This document shows, one piece after another, positions 24,370 through 31,902 of a DNA stretch of 64,000 nt. Below the pieces are notes generated by a model. It searched no databases. It was not told the origin of the DNA and saw nothing but the letters and a program-made list of their open reading frames with translations. Numbering within the stretch: the first letter of the stretch is position 1; each line of letters opens with the position of its first letter. The translations under genes were made by a program, and so were the position numbers. The stretch comes from G965220305 sp965220305 (GTDB lineage: Bacteria; Chloroflexota; Dehalococcoidia; Lucifugimonadales; UBA3495). The stretch spans positions 124,001 through 188,000 of the forward strand of contig OZ244817.1 in the NCBI GenBank assembly GCA_965220305.1, given 5' to 3'.

Positions 24370-25083
24370 CTATCTCCACCTGCGGGATTCAAGGGCTCTT
24401 ATGGAAAGAAATAGAAACACGGCGGTCACACTCAAGTAGTAGACGACGTTTTCGGTATCGATGACGCCGCGCTCGAAGTCGCTGAAGTGGCTCCGCATAC
24501 CTACCTCGTCAATCAGGGTCGACCAGATGCCCGTGACCACCCCAGCGCCGGCGTCGGCAAAAAACAGCAGCATCAATATTCCCGCCGAGACCACGAAGGC
24601 GATAATCTGGTTATTGGTGAGGGTGGACGTGAGTATACCTATGGAAAGCGATGCCGCTCCGTAGAGGACCAGGCCGAGGTACCCGGAATAGATGGGCCCG
24701 GGGTCCGGGTCGGAAAATACAAACAGAAGTATAACGTAGAAGGAGGTCAGCGCCAGCATTCCAGCCAAGAAGACGAGACTGGCCACGTATTTGCCGGTTA
24801 TGACTTCCCAGTCCCGTACCGGCGAGGTGAGCAGCAGTTCGATGGTGCCCAGCTTCTGCTCTTCGGCCAGCAACCGCATGGTCAACGCCGGAGCCAGGAA
24901 AATAATAATTACCGTTGCCCCCTGGTAGAAGTCGCTCAGGGAGGCTTCCGGGAAAGGTTCTCCGAAGTTGATAACGAAGAAGAAGCCGGTGACGGCCAGG
25001 AAGATTAGGCCGACGATGTAGGCCATGGGACTGCTGAAATAGACCTGAATTTCCTTCCAAGCCACCGCTTGGACGGTTCGCAT
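24370..25083 (-). CDS. ABC-2 type exporter permease (GldF-like)
   Basis: A 237-residue integral membrane protein with six predicted membrane segments. The typical family features are WKEIQVYFSSPMAYIVGLIFL at the N-terminus, PALTMRLLAEEQKLGTIELLLTSP (the conserved cytosolic loop) and YLGLVLYGAASLSIGILTS. It forms the membrane channel with the ATPase encoded just upstream (two bases apart). Start is ATG at 25083 with AGGAGG. The last segment (VYYLSVTAVFLFLSIRALESRRWR) matches the end of GldF. Confidence 0.9.
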   Translation of the reverse strand: MRTVQAVAWKEIQVYFSSPMAYIVGLIFLAVTGFFFVINFGEPFPEASLSDFYQGATVIIIFLAPALTMRLLAEEQKLGTIELLLTSPVRDWEVITGKYVASLVFLAGMLALTSFYVILLFVFSDPDPGPIYSGYLGLVLYGAASLSIGILTSTLTNNQIIAFVVSAGILMLLFFADAGAGVVTGIWSTLIDEVGMRSHFSDFERGVIDTENVVYYLSVTAVFLFLSIRALESRRWR

Positions 25084-25085
25084 GG

Positions 25086-26069
25086 CTAGAGTTCCTCCTC
25101 AGTAGTTAGACGGAGGAAGATTTCTTCCAGACTCATCCCCATCATTTGCATACTCAACAGGCTCCAGCCGTTGCCGATGACCTGTCGCGATATTTCGTCC
25201 CGCAAGTCCTGACCTTCCCTGGAGCGGATGTAATAGACCTCTCGGTTCTGCTGTCGCCGGAAACTGACTTCCATTACTCCGGGAATCTTTCGCAGCAGGG
25301 GCAACACCTCTTCCGAAGGCCCGCCTACTTCCACCTGCAACTGCTCCACGCCTTGGAGCCGCTCCGCCAGGTTCCCCGGGGTATCTTCGGCCACTATTTT
25401 ACCCTGGTGGATGATGAGGACTCTTCCGCAGATCATGCTTACTTCAGGCAAAATGTGACTGCTGAGAACCACAGTCTGCTCTTTGCCCAGGTCCTGAATC
25501 AGCCGCCGGGTCTCCACTACCTGAATCGGGTCGATCCCAATGGTAGGCTCGTCCATGACCAACACTTCGGGCTCGTGTAGTATCGCCTGGGCAATGCCCA
25601 CCCGCTGCCGGAAACCCTTGGACAGCTTGCCGATGATGGTCTTGCGGTAGTCTTCCAGTCGGCACACCTCAATAACGTCGTTGATGCGCCGGGGAATCCT
25701 CCGGGGAGGCATTCCCCGCAGAGTCCCCATATATTTCAGGTAGTTGGTCACGTTCATCTCAGTATGGAGGGGCACAGTCTCGGGTAGATAGCCAACCCTT
25801 CGACGCGCGTCCAGAGACTGCTCCACAACATCGTAGTCCGCTACCGTGACCTTTCCTTGGGTTGGGGGCATGAAGCCCGTAAGAATGCGCATTGTCGTGG
25901 TCTTACCGGCGCCGTTGGGGCCCAAAAAGCCCAGGATCTCTCCCTTCCTGACCCCGAAGTTAACATCCTCGATGGCCGGTTGGGGACCGTAAAAGTGAGT
26001 CAGGCCGGTGGCCTGGATCATCACGTTGTCAGTGCGCTCGTCCGTCGTCTGTGTAGCCAATTTCACCAA
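25086..26069 (-). CDS. ABC exporter ATP-binding protein (GldA-like)
   Basis: A 327-residue ABC ATPase. Walker A GPNGAGKTTT, Q-loop region YLPETVPLHTEM, signature LSKGFRQRVGIAQAIL, Walker B VLVMDEPTIGIDP and the H-loop VLSSHILPEV are all present. The C-terminal 90 residues form the regulatory extension seen in ABC-2 exporters (VEVGGPSEEVLPLLRKIPGV). The 5' end is uncertain: TTG at 26069 has AAGAG upstream; ATG at 26021, at the start of the conserved IQATGLTHFYG, is the alternative. First certain gene of the four-gene exporter operon. Confidence 0.93.
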   Translation of the reverse strand: MVKLATQTTDERTDNVMIQATGLTHFYGPQPAIEDVNFGVRKGEILGFLGPNGAGKTTTMRILTGFMPPTQGKVTVADYDVVEQSLDARRRVGYLPETVPLHTEMNVTNYLKYMGTLRGMPPRRIPRRINDVIEVCRLEDYRKTIIGKLSKGFRQRVGIAQAILHEPEVLVMDEPTIGIDPIQVVETRRLIQDLGKEQTVVLSSHILPEVSMICGRVLIIHQGKIVAEDTPGNLAERLQGVEQLQVEVGGPSEEVLPLLRKIPGVMEVSFRRQQNREVYYIRSREGQDLRDEISRQVIGNGWSLLSMQMMGMSLEEIFLRLTTEEEL

Positions 26070-26100
26070 CTCTTTCTATTAAGACGCTTTGGCTCTTCCA

Positions 26101-26271
26101 TTAGTTCTCCGGGGAAGAATATTCGACCCGGCGGTCTTCGACCGTCGCCAGCGCTGGGTCGTTGGCGTTGGCCTGTGGGGGTTTGGGGGCTGGGTTTCCC
26201 AGAGGCGTGGGGCTGGCGCCAGCGTCGGTCAGTTTGTCGTACCTCGGAACCTCGACGTTGTGTTGGGCCAT
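26101..26271 (-). CDS. Possible 56-residue hypothetical protein
   Basis: An ATG-initiated frame reading MAQHNVEVPRYDKLTD and ending VEYSSPEN, rich in Pro, Ala and Asn, lies 31 bases upstream of the exporter ATPase gene on the same strand. Composition is protein-like and it has its own stop, but there is no clear ribosome binding site and I recognise no family. It may be a leader-region gene or simply an open stretch in the divergent intergenic region between the exporter operon and speD. Confidence 0.3.
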   Translation of the reverse strand: MAQHNVEVPRYDKLTDAGASPTPLGNPAPKPPQANANDPALATVEDRRVEYSSPEN

Positions 26272-26361
26272 AAGTGATGATATTCTAAACGCCGGGATTT
26301 GCCAAGGTGTAGCGAAGCCGCCTAGTTGGCGATACCCGTGATGTTTACCGTGGGGGATAGG

Positions 26362-26775
26362 ATGCACCTGGTAATAGATGGATATGGGGGTGACAAGGGG
26401 AAGATGTGGGACCAGGAATTGTTGCGCGAGTTTCTGGTCAATTATCCCGACAACCTGGGGATGAACCGGATAACGGAACCCAAGGTTTTGGAGTATATCG
26501 GTCCCAACGCTGAAGATTCCGGTATTTCGGGGTTCGTCATAATCGCCGAAAGCCACATCAGCGTCCATACTTTCCCTCATCGTGAGTACGTAAACATAGA
26601 CATCTTCTCCTGCAAGTCCTTCGACAGTGACCAGGCCTTGGCCGATGCCAGGGACCTCTTCCAGCTAGAAGAAGTGAAAACCTGGCTGCTGGAACGGGGC
26701 CTTGAATGGGCCGACAGCCGCCAGGGCCTGTCCGAAACCCAGCAGCAACGGGCCGGTCTGAGGAGCGGGGGCTAA
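26362..26775 (+). CDS. Pyruvoyl-dependent S-adenosylmethionine decarboxylase-like protein (SpeD family)
   Basis: About 137 residues. The prokaryotic AdoMetDC signature is present: IAESHISVHTFPHREYVNID, in which autocleavage between Glu and Ser would create the pyruvoyl group, followed by the catalytic-type Cys in DIFSC. The N-terminus MHLVIDGYGGDKGKMWD matches short SpeD proteins. ATG at 26362 is preceded by GGGGGAT at good distance, so it is preferred; in-frame starts at 26341 (ATG) and 26326 (TTG) are possible. The next gene is an agmatinase homologue nine bases downstream, and no spermidine synthase is nearby, so decarboxylation of arginine or ornithine by a repurposed SpeD is a real alternative to AdoMet decarboxylation. 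Confidence 0.85.
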   Translation: MHLVIDGYGGDKGKMWDQELLREFLVNYPDNLGMNRITEPKVLEYIGPNAEDSGISGFVIIAESHISVHTFPHREYVNIDIFSCKSFDSDQALADARDLFQLEEVKTWLLERGLEWADSRQGLSETQQQRAGLRSGG

Positions 26776-26784
26776 CGCCTGCCC

Positions 26785-27684
26785 GTGGCCGGTCCGCTTG
26801 AGCAGCGCCTGCCCTGGATCCCCGCCAACTTCCTGGCCCTCCCCGAGGAACAGAGCAGCTTGCCTCGGGCCCGGGCGGTATTGATTCCGGTGCCCTACGA
26901 TAGCACCACTTCATTTCGTAGCGGCGCGCGCCACGGCCCTCCCGCCATAATTGAGGCGTCCTATGGACTAGAGGATTACGACCTGGAATTGGACTTGGAT
27001 GTCTCCACCCTGGGAATCCACACCACCGCCGCCCTGGAACCCCACGTGGGCAGCCCACAGTTGATGGCCCAGCGGGTTGAAGATGCCGTGACGGCTTACC
27101 TGTCGCCGGACCGCATAGTTGGTGTGCTGGGTGGGGAGCACTCCATAACAGTGGGGGCGGTGTCCGCTCATCTGTCCATGTTCCCGGACCTATCGGTACT
27201 CTATCTGGACGCCCACGCCGACCTTCGGGACGAATACTTGGGCAGTCGATGGAGCCACGCTTCCGGGGCCAGGCGCATCCATGAGATGTGTCCCCTATCC
27301 TTGGTAGGAGTCCGGAGCCTCTGTCCGGAGGAGCGGGACTATCTGCGGCTTCACTCCATCCCCACTTCCTACTGGCCTCCAACCGGCCCACCCCAAAGCG
27401 ATTTCACCGGCAATGTAGTTGCCTCCCTAACCCCTAACGTGTATGTTAGCGTGGACTTGGACGTTTTCGACCCAGCCCTGATGCCTGCCGTGGGCACGCC
27501 CGAGCCGGGGGGGATGGACTGGTATCAAGTCTTGGGCCTCCTACGTCGAGTAGCCGAGACGCGCCGAATCGTAGGCTTCGACCTATGCGAGCTCGCCCCC
27601 CAGGAGGGACCGGCGGCGTGCTCATATACCGCGGCCAAGTTGGCCTACAAGCTGATTGCCTACGCTGTAGGACTTGGCCGATGA
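26785..27684 (+). CDS. Agmatinase/ureohydrolase family protein (SpeB-like)
   Basis: A 299-residue ureohydrolase with the binuclear manganese motifs: GVLGGEHSI, LYLDAHADLRDEY, HASGARRIHEM and VYVSVDLDVFDPALMPAVGTPEPGG. The N-terminal VLIPVPYDSTTSFRSGARHGPPAI is typical of agmatinases. It would hydrolyse agmatine to putrescine and urea, or N1-aminopropylagmatine to spermidine and urea; the sequence alone does not choose. Start GTG at 26785, nine bases after the speD-like stop, with GGAG at some distance. The pair forms a polyamine module. Confidence 0.9.
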   Translation: MAGPLEQRLPWIPANFLALPEEQSSLPRARAVLIPVPYDSTTSFRSGARHGPPAIIEASYGLEDYDLELDLDVSTLGIHTTAALEPHVGSPQLMAQRVEDAVTAYLSPDRIVGVLGGEHSITVGAVSAHLSMFPDLSVLYLDAHADLRDEYLGSRWSHASGARRIHEMCPLSLVGVRSLCPEERDYLRLHSIPTSYWPPTGPPQSDFTGNVVASLTPNVYVSVDLDVFDPALMPAVGTPEPGGMDWYQVLGLLRRVAETRRIVGFDLCELAPQEGPAACSYTAAKLAYKLIAYAVGLGR

Positions 27685-27789
27685 GGCTGAGCGTGGACGG
27701 CTGAACTATGCACGAGCCAAGAGGGTTTTCTCCGATAGGACTGGCGGGCCTACTAACCATCGCCCCAGCTTTAGCTCCAAGGAGAAGAG

Positions 27790-28893
27790 GTGGACAGCTC
27801 AGTCCGGCTGGGTAAAATCTGGGGAATCCCCATTGGCATAAACTACAGTTGGTTAATTGTCTTTGTCCTTTTCGCCATCTTGATAGCCAACCGCTACGGG
27901 GATGCCTACCCCTGGTGGCCCGAGGCCCAGCGTTGGGGGGTCGCCTTGGCCACTACCTTGCTCTTTTTCGGTTCGGTGCTGGCCCATGAGCTATCCCACA
28001 GCTTGGTTGCCGTGCGTAAGGGCATTCCCGTTCACGGAATAACCCTCTTCATCTTCGGCGGGGTGTCCCAACTGGCCCACGAGGCCCAACGGCCTTTTAC
28101 CGAGTTCTTGGTAGCCATAGTCGGCCCGCTGACCAGCCTGTTGATTGGCGCTGCCTTGGGAGGTCTCTGGTACTTCACCAGGGGAGTCAGCGATCCTCTG
28201 TCGGCAGTCTGCATGACCCTGTTCGCCATCAACGTGAGCCTCGGAATTTTCAACATGCTGCCGGGGTTCCCCCTGGACGGGGGAAGGGTGCTGCGGTCGG
28301 TAATTTGGGGCCTTACCGGCAGCTATTGGCGCGCCACTCAAATTGCAACTCGTTTGGGGCAACTGGTGGGGGGTCTCCTGGTGGGCGCAGGTATTGCCTG
28401 GTTTTTCCTCGTGGATTTCCAGGGACTTTGGATGGCCGTCATCGGCGGATTTCTCCTGGTGGCGGCGACAGCCAGCTACCGCCAAGAGCGCCAGAGGGAG
28501 AACCTCAGGGGGCTTCGGGTTGCCGACGTGATGGTGACCGAGTGGGAATCCCTGCCCGGTTATATCCTCCTGTCCTCTCCCCTGGTTGCCCAGTCCCTGG
28601 AAGGCAGGTCCGATTTCCTGGTCGTGTTGGTGAACGGACTAATGAGTGGCATCATCACCCGGCGTTCTCTGGCCCGCATACCCAAGAGCCGGTGGCCCTT
28701 CACTTCCCTAACGGAAGCGATGCTCCCCTGGTCCATGCTTCCCCGAATTTCCCCCGACGAACAAGTCCAGGCGGCCCTGCAACGCATGGACCAGGAGGAC
28801 CTGGACCGGATGTTGGTCAGTTCCGGGGGCGTTCACCTGGGGTTGCTTACCCGACGGTCTGCCGCCAGGTTCACGCGCATTCGGCGTAGCTGA
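27790..28893 (+). CDS. Site-2 protease (M50) family membrane metalloprotease
   Basis: A 367-residue intramembrane zinc protease. The active site HELSH is at residues 66-70 (VLAHELSHSLVAV), and the second zinc-ligand motif NMLPGFPLDGGR lies in a later membrane segment near residue 160. The N-terminus GKIWGIPIGINYSWLI is typical of the CBS-containing SpoIVFB-like group. The C-terminal third has two degenerate CBS-like repeats (LRGLRVADVMVTEWESLPG; FTSLTEAMLPWSMLPRISPDEQVQAAL) that may sense a nucleotide. The role in regulated proteolysis of a membrane protein is inferred; the substrate is not evident. GTG at 27790 follows GGAGAAGAG. Confidence 0.92.
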   Translation: MDSSVRLGKIWGIPIGINYSWLIVFVLFAILIANRYGDAYPWWPEAQRWGVALATTLLFFGSVLAHELSHSLVAVRKGIPVHGITLFIFGGVSQLAHEAQRPFTEFLVAIVGPLTSLLIGAALGGLWYFTRGVSDPLSAVCMTLFAINVSLGIFNMLPGFPLDGGRVLRSVIWGLTGSYWRATQIATRLGQLVGGLLVGAGIAWFFLVDFQGLWMAVIGGFLLVAATASYRQERQRENLRGLRVADVMVTEWESLPGYILLSSPLVAQSLEGRSDFLVVLVNGLMSGIITRRSLARIPKSRWPFTSLTEAMLPWSMLPRISPDEQVQAALQRMDQEDLDRMLVSSGGVHLGLLTRRSAARFTRIRRS

Positions 28894-28961
28894 CGCGGCG
28901 CCGACATCTGGCGTGTGGTGGACTGTGCTAAAATGACCTAAGGAATTTGCTGAGGTCTTCT

Positions 28962-30155
28962 ATGTCATTGCAAGGCACTGTCTATCTCGACCATGCCGGC
29001 ACTACTCCGACGGACCCGGTGGTCCTGGAGGCCATGCTCCCCTACTTCAGCCACCTATATGGCAACCCTTCCAGCATTCACACCGTGGGCCAGGAGGCCA
29101 GATACGCCCTGGATACCGCCCGGGAGAGGGTGGCCCAGGTGCTACGCTCCCGCACTGCCGAGGTTGTTTTCACCAGCGGAGGCACCGAGTCGGATAACGC
29201 GGCCATACTCGGCGCGGCCACAGCGCTGCAGGAAACGGGAAACCACGTCATCACTTCCAGCGTAGAACATCATGCCGTGTTGCACTCGTGCCAATTCCTG
29301 GAGAACCTGGGGTTTGATGTCACCTATTTGTCCGTTGACGATTACGGTGTAATACATCCGGAAACCGTCGCCAACGCCATCACCGAAAAGACCACCTTGG
29401 TCAGCGTAATGTACGCCAATAACGAGATTGGCAGCATCAATCCGGTTTCGGAAATATCTGCCGCGGTCAAACAACGGGCCCGGGAATTGGGCCGCACCAT
29501 CGTCATGCATACTGACGCGGTGCAGGCTGCCGGATTCCTGGACCTCAACGTCCGAGCCTTGGGCGTGGACATGCTGAGCCTGTCGGGCCACAAGTTCTAC
29601 GGACCCAAGGGCACCGGGGTTTTGTTCCTTCGCCGAGGCACTCCCTTTCTTCCGCTGCTTCTCGGAGGAGGCCAGGAAAGGGAGCGGCGCTCCGGCACCG
29701 AGAACATTGCGGGAATCGTGGGACTTTCGGTGGCCTTGGAGTTGGCCGATGCTGCCCGGGAGGAGACCAGCGCCCACTGCGCCGCCTTGCGGGACCGGAT
29801 AATTCGGGAAGTAACCTCCCAGGTGCCTGACAGCCAACTCAACGGGCATCCTATTGAACGCCTGCCCAACAACGCCAATTTTTCCTTTGAGGGTGTGGAA
29901 GGCGAGGCTATTCTCCTGGGCCTCGACGTGGCCGGGATTGCCGCTTCCAGCGGGAGCGCGTGCAGTTCGGGTTCGCTGGAGCCCTCTCATGTTCTGCTGG
30001 CCTTGGGGCAGTCCGCGGAGTTGGCGCGGGGCAGCCTGCGCATAACCTTGGGTAAAGAAAACACCGATGAAGAAGTTAGCTACCTCCTAAAAGTATTGGT
30101 TGATCTGGTAGCGCAATTGCGAGCGATGCCCTCCCTTACCACCACCGGCACTTAA
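28962..30155 (+). CDS. Cysteine desulfurase (NifS/IscS family)
   Basis: A 397-residue class V PLP aminotransferase that takes sulfur from cysteine for iron-sulfur cluster or thiolation pathways. Motifs seen: YLDHAGTTPTDP, NPSSIHTVGQEAR, FTSGGTESDNAA, SVEHHAVL, HTDAVQAAG, LSLSGHKFYGPKG with PLP Lys211, RSGTENIAGIVG and SSGSACSSGSLEPSHVL with the catalytic Cys334. In a selenium-using organism such enzymes may also mobilise selenium; that is inference. The ATG at 28962 is preferred to a TTG at 28947 because of family alignment. A TAAAAT at 28929-28934 could be its -10 but lacks a good -35. The iscU partner is not adjacent. Confidence 0.94.
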   Translation: MSLQGTVYLDHAGTTPTDPVVLEAMLPYFSHLYGNPSSIHTVGQEARYALDTARERVAQVLRSRTAEVVFTSGGTESDNAAILGAATALQETGNHVITSSVEHHAVLHSCQFLENLGFDVTYLSVDDYGVIHPETVANAITEKTTLVSVMYANNEIGSINPVSEISAAVKQRARELGRTIVMHTDAVQAAGFLDLNVRALGVDMLSLSGHKFYGPKGTGVLFLRRGTPFLPLLLGGGQERERRSGTENIAGIVGLSVALELADAAREETSAHCAALRDRIIREVTSQVPDSQLNGHPIERLPNNANFSFEGVEGEAILLGLDVAGIAASSGSACSSGSLEPSHVLLALGQSAELARGSLRITLGKENTDEEVSYLLKVLVDLVAQLRAMPSLTTTGT

Positions 30156-30182
30156 TCCTGGAAATTTCAAGGAGTTCGACCC

Positions 30183-30752
30183 GTGCTCACCAATCGGCGC
30201 ATCTTGACTTTGAGCAGCTTGGCGCTATTTCTAGTTCTGGTCCTGGGGGCCTGCTCTGAAGTCTCCCCCAACTTCGGGCGCTATTTCCGGGGTCGCAGTC
30301 TCGATGTCAGCGTAGTCGCCTTGGACCGGGAGTCCCAGGTCAGGTACGCCGCGGTTGACCCCGAGGGAGTTACGCACCACTACCGCATCCTGCCTTCCTC
30401 AGACGACTTGGAACTGATATTGCTCCGGTTGAAGGTGGAGAACCACACGGCAACCAGCACCATCGTGAATATTGACGAGCAAGCGGCGGAGTTGAGGGAC
30501 TTCTTTCAGGGCAAGTACTTCCCCATAGACATAAATGAACGGGCTGAAGAGGTGGGCCCTCCCGCCAACCCCAACGAGATTCGGAACATCCTCTTCCTTT
30601 GGAACACGACCTACCAGGACGGGACTTCCGAAGCCTTCAATTTGCAAAAAGACTTTGGGTTGGACGGGTGGATGGTCTTTGAGGCCCCCAAGGATACCAA
30701 GTTCCGCAGCTTCCGTTGGCGGGCCGGCGACTCCCTCAGTATAGATTTCTAA
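30183..30752 (+). CDS. Hypothetical lipoprotein
   Basis: A 189-residue protein with a signal peptide (LTLSSLALFLVLVLGAC) ending in a lipobox VLGAC at about residue 24, so it is anchored outside the membrane. The mature part has the look of a beta-sandwich of the DUF4352/telomeric-repeat-like extracellular type (DLELILLRLKVENHTATSTIVN, then LFLWNTTYQDGTSEAFNLQK and GWMVFEAPKDTKFRSFRW). No known motif allows a function to be given. Start GTG at 30183, 27 bases after the cysteine desulfurase stop, with AAGGAG upstream, so probably co-transcribed. Confidence 0.75.
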   Translation: MLTNRRILTLSSLALFLVLVLGACSEVSPNFGRYFRGRSLDVSVVALDRESQVRYAAVDPEGVTHHYRILPSSDDLELILLRLKVENHTATSTIVNIDEQAAELRDFFQGKYFPIDINERAEEVGPPANPNEIRNILFLWNTTYQDGTSEAFNLQKDFGLDGWMVFEAPKDTKFRSFRWRAGDSLSIDF

Positions 30753-30880
30753 AGTGGCCGTTTTTCCAGCGGCCCGAGAGATTGCGCCCGCCGGGTTGAA
30801 ACCCGCTACGATAACGCCAGTCGGCTGGTCTATACCTCTTAAAGCCCCACAATCAACAGCGGACGTGCGCCCGTACCGAC

Positions 30881-31498
30881 ATGGACGCTTCTCCTAGCCA
30901 GGGCTTGCCACGCCAAGAGTCCGGCCCACCCGTCTGGCGGCGACTGTTTCACCTGTCGGTTGGCTCTATTGCGCCCTTGGTGGGTATCTTTGTTCCACAG
31001 GTCCCGATGGTGGTGGGGCTGGGGATCATGGCCGGCGCTGGACTGGCCCTCGACCTGGCCCGCTTCCGCGTTCCCAGCTTGAACCGGACCTACCTGCGGT
31101 TGCTGGCCCCCCTTCTGAAGCGGGAAGAGGACCGGCGGATCACCGGGGCTACCTTCATGCTCATCGCTGCGGCTCTCGCCTTTCTGTTCTTCGAGACGCA
31201 CCAGGCGGTGGCCTGCATGTTGTTCCTGTCCCTGGGGGACCCGGTGGCGGCGTTGGTGGGTAGGAGAATGCCCGGGCCCAGGTTGTTTGGCAAGTCACCG
31301 GGCGGCACCCTGGCATTCATCGCAGTATCGGCGTTGGTGGTGGCAGTCCTGGTTGGCGCTGGCGTGTCGGACTACCACTGGGGGCTGGTGGCGGGAGGGG
31401 TTGTCGCCGGGCTGGTGGAATTGGCCCCCTTAAAGTTGGACGACAACCTGACCATCCCGCTGCTGAGCGGGGCCTTCATGCGGCTGGTGGGGGCTTAG
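30881..31498 (+). CDS. Dolichol/phytol/diacylglycerol kinase-like (SEC59/DGK1/VTE5) membrane protein
   Basis: A 205-residue polytopic membrane protein with about six hydrophobic segments. It carries the family's conserved cytosolic motifs: FHLSVGSIAPL near the N-terminus, LSLGDPVAALVGRR, FGKSPGGTLAF and the C-terminal LAPLKLDDNLTIPLLSG. Members are CTP-dependent kinases for polyprenols, phytol or diacylglycerol, or act in CDP-lipid formation; the substrate here is open. ATG at 30881 is the only good start; the preceding 128 bases contain a short GGGTTGAAACCC hairpin and no gene. Confidence 0.82.
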   Translation: MDASPSQGLPRQESGPPVWRRLFHLSVGSIAPLVGIFVPQVPMVVGLGIMAGAGLALDLARFRVPSLNRTYLRLLAPLLKREEDRRITGATFMLIAAALAFLFFETHQAVACMLFLSLGDPVAALVGRRMPGPRLFGKSPGGTLAFIAVSALVVAVLVGAGVSDYHWGLVAGGVVAGLVELAPLKLDDNLTIPLLSGAFMRLVGA

Positions 31499-31573
31499 GG
31501 GGACGGACGGGGCGGTGGGAGCGCGGGGAACAGTCCCCCGAGTGGGACCTTAGCAAAATAATTGCCTATGGAA

Positions 31574-31764
31574 GCAGGGCAATCGCCTATTGGATAGTGA
31601 GGGACCCGTCATTCCCGTGGAGGCGGAAACCCAGCCCCCCAATTCAACAGTACCGGCGACTGTTGGGACCGTTTGCCAGGTATGGGATACGCCCCGGTTC
31701 TGCAACGGGACAGGCTTTTCGGCGGAGCGACGGTAAGCTCGGTGTTAGTATGCGATTGCCCTGC
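31574..31764. mobile_element. Small non-autonomous element (MITE-like), member 2
   Basis: A 191-base non-coding segment ending in perfect 13-base inverted repeats GCAGGGCAATCGC (31574-31586 and 31752-31764). It is flanked by an 8-base direct repeat CTATGGAA (31566-31573 and 31765-31772). The terminal repeat differs from that of the segment at 12211-12375 by one base over the shared 13 (A to T at position 10). Its interior differs, including a CGTCATTCCCG half-palindrome. The rest of 31499-31902 shows no gene. Confidence 0.7.
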
Positions 31765-31902
31765 CTATGGAACTCACTGCCCAATCGAGCCTTCACTTGG
31801 GGCTTATTGAAGCAGGTTACGCCAAATGCCCATAGCGCGAGCCCGGCTTTCCCTTAGCCCGGGGGATGGAACCGGGGCGCCTGGTCAAAAGGAGCGCTGC
31901 GC

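Noticed and set aside
26326..26361. TTG or upstream ATG as the start of the speD-like gene
   Set aside because: A good ribosome binding site and family alignment favour 26362, although the upstream starts cannot be excluded.
28929..28934. TAAAAT as -10 of the cysteine desulfurase promoter
   Set aside because: No -35 hexamer at 16-19 bases upstream, so left out as a feature.
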